Shown here piece after piece: positions 27,171 to 35,971 of a stretch of DNA of 64,000 bases. The first letter of the stretch is position 1, and each line of letters opens with the position of its first letter. The translations under genes and the position numbers were made by a program. Origin of the DNA: Pseudomonas chlororaphis (GTDB lineage: Bacteria; Pseudomonadota; Gammaproteobacteria; Pseudomonadales; Pseudomonadaceae); the NCBI RefSeq assembly GCF_000783395.1, contig NZ_JSFK01000010.1, forward strand, positions 1 through 64,000, in the 5' to 3' direction. The notes below the pieces were generated by a model. It ran no database searches, was not told where the DNA came from, and saw only the letters and a program-made list of their open reading frames with translations.

Positions 27171-27500
27171 TTACAAGATGTCTTTCAAATAGCCCTTGAG
27201 CGCGAGGAGCGGCTGATCCAGCTGCTCCAGCGAGCGCGCCTTGCTGAACTCGGCGGACAACTTGTGCAACTCGCGCCCCAGCGGTTTCTCGACACCGCCC
27301 AAGGCATTCATCGCCAGGCCAAGGCATTCGTTCATCTTGAACTGAATGGTCTCGACATCCCCGCGCCGCACCAGCAGTTCGAACACATCTTTCTGGTAAT
27401 CACCCATGACCATGTCATCCCGCAGGATCGGGCTCAGGCCTTCTTCCTCATAAGCGAGCTTGAGGGAGAAAAGGGCGACTGTTTCCAGTGACGTTTCCAT
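27171..27500 (-). CDS. Conserved hypothetical helical protein
   Basis: 109 residues, acidic, largely helical (ETVALFSLKLAYEEEGLSPILRDDMVMGDYQKDVFELLVRRGDVETIQFKMNECLG). No domain recognised. AAAGG lies before the ATG. Convergent with the PH-like gene, 12 bases apart. Confidence 0.5.
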   Translation of the reverse strand: METSLETVALFSLKLAYEEEGLSPILRDDMVMGDYQKDVFELLVRRGDVETIQFKMNECLGLAMNALGGVEKPLGRELHKLSAEFSKARSLEQLDQPLLALKGYLKDIL

Positions 27501-27767
27501 GGGGTGCCTTTAGCGACGTCCGTCAGTGTGAGAGTTGATGACTGGAGGCAGCCACCGTCAGGTGCAAGATGCGTAGGGCTGCTTTCAGAGGGGTGTGATT
27601 ATACGGAGCGAGATCAACAAGTGCAGCCCAAAGGCGAGGCCGGGCACACTGAAGCCGATCAATAACCTTCACGGGATTGAGCGGCATTTCCATCGGAGGC
27701 CGGTGAGTATTATCGTGAGCCTTCACACACTCGACGTTAACTGTTGGATACGAATGGAGTGACGACC
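27501..27767. other. Intergenic stretch without supported gene
   Basis: Nothing recognised apart from the presumed divergent promoters of the two flanking small genes. Confidence 0.3.
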
Positions 27768-28028
27768 ATGGAATACGACGACAAACTGATGGAAGACGCC
27801 GTGCTTGCCCTGTTGGCAGCACTCAGTTCCGACGACGGCAATGCGTGGAAAGGGTTCGACTTCGAGATCATGAACCGATTGCATGAGCAGGGTTTCATCA
27901 GTAACCCGGTGAACAGGAACAAGTCGGTCTGGTTGACGGAGGAAGGGCTGGAGCGGGGGCGGGCGATAGCGGAGCGGTTGTTTGGAGGAAATGCTCAGGC
28001 TGAGCCTAAAACCGACTCCGACACCTGA
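27768..28028 (+). CDS. DUF6429-like small protein
   Basis: 86 residues from the ATG at 27768. The N-terminus MEYDDKLMEDAVLALLAALSSDDGNAWKGFDFEIMNRLHEQGFISNPVNRNKSVWLTEEGLERG reads as a small winged-helix-like fold ending in a TEEGLERG motif, matching a widespread family with that signature. Function unknown. Last chromosomal gene before the integrated element. Confidence 0.7.
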   Translation: MEYDDKLMEDAVLALLAALSSDDGNAWKGFDFEIMNRLHEQGFISNPVNRNKSVWLTEEGLERGRAIAERLFGGNAQAEPKTDSDT

Positions 28029-28100
28029 GTCCGCGCAATGTCACTTGCGACCCGCGCAGTGGTGAGCGTTTTGCATTGCGCGTCCACTTTATTGCAGACG

Positions 28101-28132
28101 AAAAAAAGGCCTTGCTAAGCAAGACCTTTCTT
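28101..28132. terminator. Hairpin beside left attachment site
   Basis: AAAGGCCTTGC and GCAAGACCTTT with flanking A and T runs. It is probably the original terminator of the tRNA-Leu gene, displaced to this side by integration. Confidence 0.55.
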
Positions 28133-28137
28133 AATTT

Positions 28138-28155
28138 TGGTGCCCGAGGGAGACT
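28138..28155. repeat. Left attachment site (partial tRNA-Leu 3' end)
   Basis: TGGTGCCCGAGGGAGACT matches the tRNA 3' end TGGTGCCCCGAGGGAGAC at 44655 onward with one C missing. This is the short direct repeat expected from integrase-mediated insertion. It is too short to be a working tRNA. Confidence 0.75.
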
Positions 28156-28202
28156 GGAGTGTTCCAGTAAACTCAAGGCCTCCAGAGAGGTTTGCTATCT
28201 CG

Positions 28203-28221
28203 GGATACATGCAGGGATACA
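28203..28221. repeat. Left arm-type sites GGATACA x2
   Basis: GGATACA at 28203-28209 and 28215-28221, 12 bp apart, 50-65 bp inside the left end. The same motif with the same 12-bp spacing occurs inside the right end (44522, 44534) next to the integrase gene, so these are probably integrase or excisionase arm sites. Confidence 0.65.
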
Positions 28222-28243
28222 TGATCAGCGTTGCTAGACGTCG

Positions 28244-28609
28244 TTATCTTACTGGAACTAGTTTAAGCCTGCCTGAGCTCCCTTCAGTCGCAGTTCTTTT
28301 TGGTGGAATAGCCAGGACCCGACCATCGCTACCTTCCCGTGATGTGTATCCCTTACGAATAGCAACCACGCGCCCGTCACGGCCTTCACGCGAGGTACCG
28401 CCGGCAGGAATGGCGCATACTCGACCATCACTGCCCTCCCTAGATGTTCCCCCTTTGGGGATTGCTACAACTCTTCCGTCTCGGCCCTCTCTCGAAGTGC
28501 CGCCCGGTGGGATAGCAACAACGTGGCCATCCGAACCTTCCCTTGATGTGTAACCGGTCGGAATGTTTATCCTTTTACCGTCTCTGCCCGTTCTATACGT
28601 GCCGCTCAT
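28244..28609 (-). CDS. Tandem 17-residue repeat protein
   Basis: 121 residues built almost wholly of seven 17-residue repeats, consensus G-(R/S)-D-G-R-V-V-A-I-P-x-G-G-T-S-R-E; the last repeat is degenerate. AGGAG lies before the ATG, and repeats 2-5 differ mostly at the residue after G (R or S alternating) and around the proline. No signal peptide or membrane segment. The glycine/charge pattern suggests a short beta-solenoid or an extended nucleic-acid-binding arm. I do not recognise the function. It is the first gene inside the left end. Confidence 0.7.
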   Translation of the reverse strand: MSGTYRTGRDGKRINIPTGYTSREGSDGHVVAIPPGGTSREGRDGRVVAIPKGGTSREGSDGRVCAIPAGGTSREGRDGRVVAIRKGYTSREGSDGRVLAIPPKRTATEGSSGRLKLVPVR

Positions 28610-28621
28610 AACTACTCCTGT

Positions 28622-28980
28622 AATTCCCTGCTGAGGGGAGCGCTGATGGATACCTGGATACTCGACTCTATCTCAGCTGGGTGCTCGATAGCACTGATAT
28701 CAACGGTTCAATCAAGGTTTGCTCAGGAAAAGACGCTGGGGACCCTGAGAGATATCCATCGGTACGGGGTCGGAAACCCGCGACATCTTGCTAGCGACAG
28801 ACATCCCACCTTACTGAAATTTCAACGTTGAAATTGAAAGGATCCTGACGAAAAAGTGGCATCGTTACCGCGATGGTAAAGATGCCCCTTTGTGTTGCTG
28901 ATCGGCAGAGAACGGCCAAGCGCGGACGTAATGGCCTTTGTGTAGTATCTGCCTTTCTTTCCGCCTATATGAGATGCCTG
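28622..28980. other. Intergenic stretch in element
   Basis: No supported gene. It holds the left copy of an imperfect inverted repeat (about 28766-28801, core GGGGTCGGAAACCCGC) whose partner is at 29672-29712, and probably the promoter of the repeat-protein gene. Confidence 0.35.
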
Positions 28981-29502
28981 ATGTCTGGCCGCCAATCCCC
29001 ATCTCCAGCAAGAGCTGCCCGAGACCTGCAAAACGCACGCTCGCTTTTGGGAAAGCACTTGAGCGAGCTGCTGCACGACCAATACTATTTCAACGACGAG
29101 AGACATTTGGGAGACATAGGTTCTCTGGAGTGGCGTTTTGGCGAGCGAGAAGTTTTGTCCATGTATCTCTTGAGTGATGGCGAGAGAGTAGGCGCGGACC
29201 GACTGCCGACTGATACGCCCGCTTCCTTCGAGATAGAACCGAACGCGACCTGTTCCTGGAAGCGGGAAAACCTGCTTTCAGGTTTATCAGCAACCCACCT
29301 CGAGAACAAAAAAATTTGCGCAGTTGAGGGAATACTTGACTCTCTCTACGGGCAAGAGCCTTGGCTGGCTGGATTCAGAGTTACGTTCGAGACCGGTGAC
29401 TCCTTGATCTACCTTAATCAAGGCGACGATGCCGTCGTATTGATTAATGCGCTACCGCCAGTAAGTGTTGGCCTTGAAACCCGCTTCGTTACCTTAATTT
29501 AA
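28981..29502 (+). CDS. Hypothetical cargo protein
   Basis: 173 residues from the ATG at 28981, the first start with a plausible GAG spacing; an upstream start at 28873 would add residues that do not look protein-like. Soluble and acidic: DQYYFNDERHLGDIGSLEWRFGEREVLSMYLLSDGERV early, two cysteines, and VTFETGDSLIYLNQGDDAVVLINALPP near the end. Its size, acidity and beta-rich look recall polymorphic-toxin immunity proteins, but no toxin is adjacent. Unrecognised; flanked by an inverted repeat. Confidence 0.5.
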   Translation: MSGRQSPSPARAARDLQNARSLLGKHLSELLHDQYYFNDERHLGDIGSLEWRFGEREVLSMYLLSDGERVGADRLPTDTPASFEIEPNATCSWKRENLLSGLSATHLENKKICAVEGILDSLYGQEPWLAGFRVTFETGDSLIYLNQGDDAVVLINALPPVSVGLETRFVTLI

Positions 29503-30251
29503 TGACAGCTTTGGGTCGTTCTCTGCCGGTCATCTCGACGGCTCGTACTGCTCAAATCCGATGCAAATGACTGGTCAGGTCGAATGCAAATGGGTGGGCA
29601 AGTCTGTGCAATTGCCCAATTGCACTGGTGAACTGTGAGTTCACCCGGTTCACCTGTTCACTAAGATGGGTACCTTTTCGCTAACACAGTCCCGCGGGTT
29701 TCCGACCCCGTGTTTCAATGAAAGCCTTAGGGCCCCCCGGCAGTTCGCGGGAGATGCACCTGAAGTTCGCTGGAGGGATTTATGCTACCGGGGAGCGGGG
29801 CTCGTAACTGCTCAAAATGCGGTGTAACTAGTGTAACTGGTGTAACGACTAACGCTAAGCTAATGATTTTATTGAATATCTTTTGTGTTACATCGATTTG
29901 ACGCACCATTTTTCAAGCGTGTAACTGAGCCAAGTCGTGTAACAGTCTCAGATGAATAAAATTGGGAGGGCGAGGATATGCCTATGAGGCTAAAGGCAGG
30001 GCGCTCCAACTGGTTGATCAACGTTAGTAGCGGCTAGCCGTCGGCGATCCTCTGGCAGAGGGCCGTCAGTTGTGTAGGCAATTTGCAGGCAATTGCTAAA
30101 GGCCGCTTTCGGCCAGAGGCGGGCGTCAGCTATTGGCCTGAAGTGGTGATTCATAAGTGGCCGTTCGCGGTGAAAGGCTGCATTTTCGTTGGCCATACAT
30201 AGCGCAATGACGGCTACCATATGAGATCTTCAACTGATCTAAAGTACCGCC
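29503..30251. other. Candidate replication-origin region with iterons
   Basis: About 750 bases without a supported gene. It holds four GTGAAC units in mixed orientation (29627-29662), three GTGTAAC units exactly 9 bp apart (29822, 29831, 29840), two more (29919, 29937) and an AT-rich stretch (29860-29885). P4 alpha-type proteins bind GGTGAACA-like iterons at ori and crr, so this fits an origin for the element. Confidence 0.5.
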
Positions 30252-30959
30252 ATGAGCACACTCATTGAATTTGCTGAATCTCTTCGCTTGGCTGACATTG
30301 CCATCAATGCTGTTGGCGGATTCCTGGGCAGCGCCACGTTGCTGTGGTTAGCAATGGGACGGCAAGGTATTAGAACCTTGAGATCCAGACTCGCACGACC
30401 CACCGTTCTGTTACAGGACCGAATGACGCCCAAAAATATCTTCACGGGCATCGAGTTGGGTGCCCCTGCGGAATGGATCAAGGAGCAACTAGGGCCCCCG
30501 AATAGGATCGCCGAGAATTGGTGGGGCTACAGGTTTTCCGACTCCCTAGTTTCTCTAACATTTAACGCCAGCCACTCTCTTTCAACGCTCGCCGTAGCAC
30601 TCACAGACGATAGAACGACCTTCGAGTTCCCAGCAATGCATTTCGATTGCCCCCCACTGGGGAAGATGGTGCTGTCTGACGTTCAGGTAGATCATCTGGC
30701 AGTAGAGTTTAAGGATTCGACCCGCCATAGTGAATTACTCATCAGCGGCAGCGAGGGACCGCGAGGGGCTTTTCACTACATCGCTTTTGGCGTGCTAAGT
30801 CCACACATTCCAGGACCCCTATTACTAATCGATTTTCTCTGGGATAGGGATGAATCCGTACTCATAAGCCCCGCTGATCAACTGAAAATTAATTGGGCAG
30901 CAGTTTCGGTGACTTCAGAAATTGGGACGTTCCCGTGGGATTTTGGCATGAGATTGTAA
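30252..30959 (+). CDS. Membrane-anchored hypothetical protein
   Basis: 235 residues. One N-terminal membrane helix (about 14-36, IAINAVGGFLGSATLLWLAMG) with a basic patch after it (GRQGIRTLRSRLARP) that orients the rest to the cytoplasm. The soluble part begins NIFTGIELGAPAEWIKEQLGPPNRIAENWWGYRFSDSLVSLTF. I have seen this GIELG-LGPP-W-Y-FSD pattern in a family sometimes labelled ETEC_3214, but I hold this loosely. Function unknown. Cargo of the integrated element, between the iteron region and the McrB-like gene. Confidence 0.55.
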   Translation: MSTLIEFAESLRLADIAINAVGGFLGSATLLWLAMGRQGIRTLRSRLARPTVLLQDRMTPKNIFTGIELGAPAEWIKEQLGPPNRIAENWWGYRFSDSLVSLTFNASHSLSTLAVALTDDRTTFEFPAMHFDCPPLGKMVLSDVQVDHLAVEFKDSTRHSELLISGSEGPRGAFHYIAFGVLSPHIPGPLLLIDFLWDRDESVLISPADQLKINWAAVSVTSEIGTFPWDFGMRL

Positions 30960-31331
30960 CGAGCCCCCCAATTTACCTATCACTGAATGTCAGCATGGGA
31001 TCGTTTACGGACCTTCGAGGGGCGACAACGGCCAAACCATAGCCTCGGTCAGCAATCGACCACAATCAGACATCAATGCCCTCAAGCTCCGTAAAAACCA
31101 CACGTTTTACTCGGATTTTTGAAAAAAACACGTTTTCCGTCCGGTCGCAGAACTAAATAGACTGGTTAAAGATACAGTCTTTTTCGAAATCAAGAATTAT
31201 TTGAGATTTTCTAATAGGCCGCCTCACGAAATCTCCCATTAAACCATATTGAAATAAGCTCGCGATGTGATGTATAAGCTTGGAGATAAGCCACATCACA
31301 TACATAATAAATATCAAGAAAGGAACTCTAG
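30960..31331 (+). promoter_or_regulatory. AT-rich promoter region of McrBC-like operon
   Basis: No gene. AT-rich DNA containing a perfect 9-bp inverted repeat, ATGTGATGT (31265-31273) and ACATCACAT (31293-31301), 19 bp apart and 31 bp before the start codon, probably an operator. AAGGA at the usual distance precedes the ATG at 31332. Confidence 0.6.
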
Positions 31332-33845
31332 ATGTCTAGAACCTTAGTTTACAAAACCTCAAAAAGTTATAATAGCGACGTAGGTAGTGTAGTGCCCGTT
31401 GCTGTAGAAGAAGATGATGGTACGGTTAGAGTTGTGTCGCCGGGAGAATACCCTAATAACAATAGAATATTTATTTCGAAAGAATATTCGAAAATTGATG
31501 AGAATTATGGTGATTATGAGCTTTTTCTTTTAACGACTGTTAATGAAAGTCATGATCCTGAAGGGGCAGATAGTCCAACTCGCTCGCGATTTTATTCAAT
31601 GGGGTATTACGCAGCTCCATTAGACGCAAATACGTACTTGCCCATCGTCACCATGGAAATGCCAGACGTTGCTTCGGGGCGGGTCGAGCAGGCGCCGCTT
31701 TCTGATATTGGAAGCAGATCTTTTTTTATCCTTTCAAATTCTATAGTTACTGGGCCGTTTACAGCCCAAGCAGAAGAGGACGGATGGCTACTTACCCCGT
31801 TAATGAGCCTGACTCCTTTGGGGTTGAGCAACTATCACGTAGCTCAATTTGAGCTTGATGAGCTTGAGTCGAGTGGGCTTATAATCAGAAGCTCCATGGG
31901 GGGCAATGAAAGGCTTTATCTTGCATCATTAAAGAAAGCTAAGGAGCTTATCGAGTTCGATAGTCAAGATTATATTTCTGATTCCGCGCTTATTCGATTT
32001 TACAGCAAAATGGATTACGGTAAGGGTATATCCACACTTACTAAAGCTGAAGCTGTAAAGCTAACTGGAATTATTGATCAGTATAAGAAGAAAAATAAGC
32101 AGCTTAGTAATGATGATCGAACCAAGCGCTTGGAAAGTGTTCTTGATGATTATCTTAAGTCGAATGGTGTAGGTGCAGATGTTGTCCAAAATTACCTGCA
32201 TAGCACGAAGGACGGTAGAGCTTTTCTTGAGCAATATGTTGAAGATAATCGAGATATTCTATTAAAGGAAAAAATGGATGCAATAGAAAGTGAGTTTTCA
32301 GCTCGGCGTGAAAAAATCGAGCGCGAAATAGCTGAAGTTTCCGGTCGGTTAGAGCTGAGAAAACAAGATCTTTCAAATTTTGAAGTGGAATTCGAAAAGC
32401 GTAAAGTGTCGTCACGGGCCCAAGAGCAGTCCGAGCTTCGAGATAGAAACAATATTTTGATGGCGGAGATTGAAAGTAACGAAATAACTCTGTCTCAGCT
32501 AAAAGAAGAAGTCGGTGTTGCGAAAACTCTGGTGCAGATGATAGAGGAGCAGAAGTCTTTAAAGAATAAGAATGACTATCTTAATGAGGATTATTACAAG
32601 CTTAAAAATCAAGTTAGTCAGCAGCAGAACTTAATACGCAGTCCGCAGATCGGCGATAAGCTGTTAGAGTTCAAAACGCTGCATATGTTGCTTAATGGCA
32701 TCTCACCAGACTCCGTCGAAAGCAATATCAAGCCAGTAAGTTTGCCTGCGTATTCTCTGAATGTTGTGGGTGAAACTAGAAAAAGCTACATTTCACACTT
32801 GAAGTCATCTCTGGACTCCACGGAGGGGCGTCCTTTTTCATATGACGAAATGGCGAATTTGACTTTGTGCACGATTCAGTCATTCCTAACAATATTTTCT
32901 GGTCCTCCAGGCACAGGCAAGACATCTAGCGCTCATCGATTTGCCAATGCCTTAGGTTTAATTGGAAAGCAAAAGACGTCGCTGGAAACTGATAACTTTC
33001 TCAACATCCCTGTTGGGAGAGGATGGGTTTCAAGCAGAGATCTACTTGGGTTCTATAATTCTCTTAAAAATAGCTACCAACCATCCAGAAGCGGACTTTT
33101 TCAGTTTCTCAAGGCATTCCATGATTCCTCTGCAGAGCAAGTCGTGGATGACCATCTAAAGCTTGTTCTGTTAGATGAGGCTAATCTTTCGAGCATTGAA
33201 CACTATTGGTCTGACTTTCTCGCTATGTGTGACACGTTCGAGTCTGATCAGAAAATAGACCTCGGAATGCCTGGAGCTGAAGATCGCTATCTTAATATTC
33301 CGCCTAGCTTAAGATTTATAGCGACCATAAATAATGACGCCACAGTTGAAGCGTTATCTGAGCGATTGATAAACAGGGCACCTGTTATTATGTTGGGTCA
33401 TGGGGCCGATGCGCCAATAGGCCAGCTGCAGGGAGATCTTTTGGACGGTGCGGTGCCGTTTAGTGAGCTCAAGGATGCTTTTTATCCCTCTCGAGAAGAG
33501 GAAGAATTGAATTCGCGCGAAACTATCAGACTTGAACAGGTTCTTGATCTTTTAACTACTAATAATATCAAGGGATCCCAAGTTTATGTCAGTAAGCGTA
33601 AGGTGAACGCAATAACACGTTATTGTTTTGTTGCGAATCAGCTTGGATTTAAAGCGGAACCTCTTGATTTCGCGATTGCTCAGCATGTCCTGCCGTCAAT
33701 TAAGGGGCACGGACAAGGAATGCGAGAGCGCATGCACAAGCTGGAAGGTAAACTTTCAGAGTTTGATTTTTCAATATCCAAAAAAATTGTTCAGACCATA
33801 ATTGAAGCTGGGGATGAGTTTTCCGACTCATATTCCTATTTTTAA
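31332..33845 (+). CDS. McrB-like AAA+ ATPase with coiled coil
   Basis: 837 residues. Residues 1-205 are an uncharacterised N-terminal region, 220-310 helical, and about 313-435 a long charged coiled coil. The AAA+ domain of the McrB clade runs from about 495: Walker A GPPGTGKT (524-531), Walker B LVLLDEANLS (611-620), sensor-1 IATINND (663-669) and arginine-finger candidates in LSERLINRAP (676-684). The next gene, 14 bases on, encodes a DUF2357/PD-(D/E)XK nuclease, so the pair looks like a two-gene McrBC-type restriction system. The large N-terminus would be the target-recognition part. AT-rich codon use marks it as acquired. Confidence 0.8.
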   Translation: MSRTLVYKTSKSYNSDVGSVVPVAVEEDDGTVRVVSPGEYPNNNRIFISKEYSKIDENYGDYELFLLTTVNESHDPEGADSPTRSRFYSMGYYAAPLDANTYLPIVTMEMPDVASGRVEQAPLSDIGSRSFFILSNSIVTGPFTAQAEEDGWLLTPLMSLTPLGLSNYHVAQFELDELESSGLIIRSSMGGNERLYLASLKKAKELIEFDSQDYISDSALIRFYSKMDYGKGISTLTKAEAVKLTGIIDQYKKKNKQLSNDDRTKRLESVLDDYLKSNGVGADVVQNYLHSTKDGRAFLEQYVEDNRDILLKEKMDAIESEFSARREKIEREIAEVSGRLELRKQDLSNFEVEFEKRKVSSRAQEQSELRDRNNILMAEIESNEITLSQLKEEVGVAKTLVQMIEEQKSLKNKNDYLNEDYYKLKNQVSQQQNLIRSPQIGDKLLEFKTLHMLLNGISPDSVESNIKPVSLPAYSLNVVGETRKSYISHLKSSLDSTEGRPFSYDEMANLTLCTIQSFLTIFSGPPGTGKTSSAHRFANALGLIGKQKTSLETDNFLNIPVGRGWVSSRDLLGFYNSLKNSYQPSRSGLFQFLKAFHDSSAEQVVDDHLKLVLLDEANLSSIEHYWSDFLAMCDTFESDQKIDLGMPGAEDRYLNIPPSLRFIATINNDATVEALSERLINRAPVIMLGHGADAPIGQLQGDLLDGAVPFSELKDAFYPSREEEELNSRETIRLEQVLDLLTTNNIKGSQVYVSKRKVNAITRYCFVANQLGFKAEPLDFAIAQHVLPSIKGHGQGMRERMHKLEGKLSEFDFSISKKIVQTIIEAGDEFSDSYSYF

Positions 33846-33859
33846 TGAGGCGTGCCTGA

Positions 33860-35689
33860 ATGCTATCTATAGAAATAATATCAGGTGAGCGCAAAGGCGA
33901 GATTCTTGTATTGGAGGAGTTGTCAACCTTATCTTCAAGAGTGCTGGCAATAAGGGAAGATGAGGCATTACGGTTTTCCGTAAAGCTTGACGAGTTTTAT
34001 GAAAATCTTAATTTAGTACTCCATGAAATAGAAACTCCCCATACTCATCACTATCAGATGGAGGGTGGGTGGGTCTATGAGTGGCTTCCAAGAGAAATAT
34101 ACGGTCGAAAGGAGTCTTTTTTCCATAACTTCTATGGCCTTGCGGAGTTGCAACTTGTAGCGCGTGAGCAAAGTGCTAACGCCAGCGATCTACGATATGC
34201 GCTTTTCATCGAGTTTCATCCTTTAGAAGTTTTCGCTAAAAAAATTAACGCTGAGAGAGTGGATAGAATGCTCGGATTTCTTGCGCGTCATGACGGGAGA
34301 GATTTAGCGAGCGCTATCAGGGTTACACGGATTCGTGCTGGTCACAAAGCAGGCGGTAAGACAGAAACATTTCTATTAGAACGGATAGAAAACAATATAA
34401 TTTTCCTGAAAAATATACTGCCAGCGATTTTTGCTGCTCCTTTATCTAGATTGCAGCAGTCAACACGACTAGTAGTTCCGAATAATGAGACTCTTATTGA
34501 TGAGTCTTCACTTAGGTGGATTTCTGAAAATCCTGACAGCCTTTATAAAACTTACTCGGTAGATGATTCGGTTATACATTATCAGGGTGAGTATTTTTCT
34601 ACCAGCAAGTTGCTAGAATCGAAAGCAAGCAACTCTACAGATATTTATGAAAACCAAATTCTGCATGGTTTTATATACTCAATTATTGCGGCTATTGGAA
34701 AAATCAGAGCGCGACTATTATCCCCTAATGCTAAGGGGCAATCTTCTGGGTGGAGCTTTAATGGATATGTCTCTTTATTCACACAAATAAATAAATTCTC
34801 ATGCGTAATTAATCAGAATAAAGTCGATAAATGTAATCGTCTTATGGCCGAGATGTCGTCTATGTACGCGATGTTGAAGCGGAAGATTCCCGTCAGTAGG
34901 CCTAGTCTAGAACTGCCAAGATATACGCAGAAATCTAAATTTAATCTGTTGTATCGTCAGGTTTTTGCAAGATCAATTGCATGGCGGCGCTATGGGGCAC
35001 CTGACTGGAGTTTTCAAGATGAATTGTTTTCAATTCAAAGCATACCTAGACTTTTTGAATACTATCTTCTGTGTGTGGTTAAGCGTCATCTTCAAGAAAA
35101 TTTTAACGATGATTTATCTCTGAATGATGAGTCTGAGGGCGTCGATGTTTTTTCATACGGCGGTATAAATTCGTCAGTGGATTTGATGTATGAGCCTGAT
35201 ATTTGGACTGTTGGCCATGCGTCTGCGGTCGGACAGGAATTGGTTAACACTGAAGGGTGGACCGTTTACCATGGTCGTGGTGACACTAAAATCAGTAAAC
35301 GTGGTTCATTCGGTAGTAGAGCTAATCGATGCCCCGATATAGTAATTAAAATAACTAGTCAGGATGAGTCGGCTAAATACATCATAATCGACGCTAAATA
35401 TACAGACAGTAGTCGCGCGTATTTAAACTATTTGCCGGAATTAACGATGAAATACGTTCATGGGATACATAAGCAGGGGGCGAGTATAAATCCTACGGTA
35501 GCATTAATTATCGTTAACCCTAGTGAGGAGCCATCTACGCGTCACTTTCATCAGTATGACTATAGTATCTATGGTAAGCACTCGGTCGTTCCGGCTCTTT
35601 TAGTGTCTTCTATAGATGTCTCTGCCGCGCATGAGCCTGAGTCAAATTTTAGAAAGGACTTGGCACGCGTGATGGAGATAAATTTGTAG
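33860..35689 (+). CDS. McrC-like DUF2357/PD-(D/E)XK nuclease
   Basis: 609 residues. The middle (about 260-410, YENQILHGFIYSIIAAIGKIRARL and IPRLFEYYLLCVVKRHL) matches DUF2357-type helical domains. The C-terminus holds a PD-(D/E)XK site: Asp493 in RCPDIVIKI and Asp511-x-Lys513 in YIIIDAKYT, with Glu400 as the likely helix-one acidic residue. This is the nuclease of an McrBC-like pair, driven by the ATPase encoded just upstream. The modified-DNA or other target is unknown. The catalytic triad is intact, so the system should be active. Confidence 0.8.
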   Translation: MLSIEIISGERKGEILVLEELSTLSSRVLAIREDEALRFSVKLDEFYENLNLVLHEIETPHTHHYQMEGGWVYEWLPREIYGRKESFFHNFYGLAELQLVAREQSANASDLRYALFIEFHPLEVFAKKINAERVDRMLGFLARHDGRDLASAIRVTRIRAGHKAGGKTETFLLERIENNIIFLKNILPAIFAAPLSRLQQSTRLVVPNNETLIDESSLRWISENPDSLYKTYSVDDSVIHYQGEYFSTSKLLESKASNSTDIYENQILHGFIYSIIAAIGKIRARLLSPNAKGQSSGWSFNGYVSLFTQINKFSCVINQNKVDKCNRLMAEMSSMYAMLKRKIPVSRPSLELPRYTQKSKFNLLYRQVFARSIAWRRYGAPDWSFQDELFSIQSIPRLFEYYLLCVVKRHLQENFNDDLSLNDESEGVDVFSYGGINSSVDLMYEPDIWTVGHASAVGQELVNTEGWTVYHGRGDTKISKRGSFGSRANRCPDIVIKITSQDESAKYIIIDAKYTDSSRAYLNYLPELTMKYVHGIHKQGASINPTVALIIVNPSEEPSTRHFHQYDYSIYGKHSVVPALLVSSIDVSAAHEPESNFRKDLARVMEINL

Positions 35690-35971
35690 TGTTTTTTCAC
35701 ATTGTATTTTGATAGCAGAGCAAATCATTGCGTATTTGCGATTCGAGACTATCAAAGATTGAACGTCCTGCATTCGGTCAGAAAAAGGGGCAGGCATTAA
35801 AATGCGTGCTTCTGGCCGATAGAAGACGTTCGTGAAGGGCGGTTATCAGCCGAGCAGTGCTCAGTGTCAACCTCCAGGTCATGCCAGTCACGCGGAGGGC
35901 GTCGCTAGATTGCACCTTTGTGAAATACGGGAACTGGATCGGCGCAGCCTTAGTAGGTGCGCATCCTAGAA
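35690..35971. other. Intergenic stretch in element
   Basis: No supported gene in about 280 bases after the nuclease gene; mixed AT content, possibly the decayed left part of the fragment that follows. Confidence 0.3.

Noticed and set aside
28138..28155. A second tRNA gene
   Set aside because: Only the 3' 18 bases match; no D arm or anticodon arm is present.
28137..28553. Open frame opposite the 17-residue repeat gene
   Set aside because: Its openness follows from the 51-bp periodicity of the real gene on the other strand; no ribosome-binding site.
28766..29712. Integron attC cassette
   Set aside because: No integron integrase and the repeats lack the R and L box structure; inverted orientation at both sides also does not fit.
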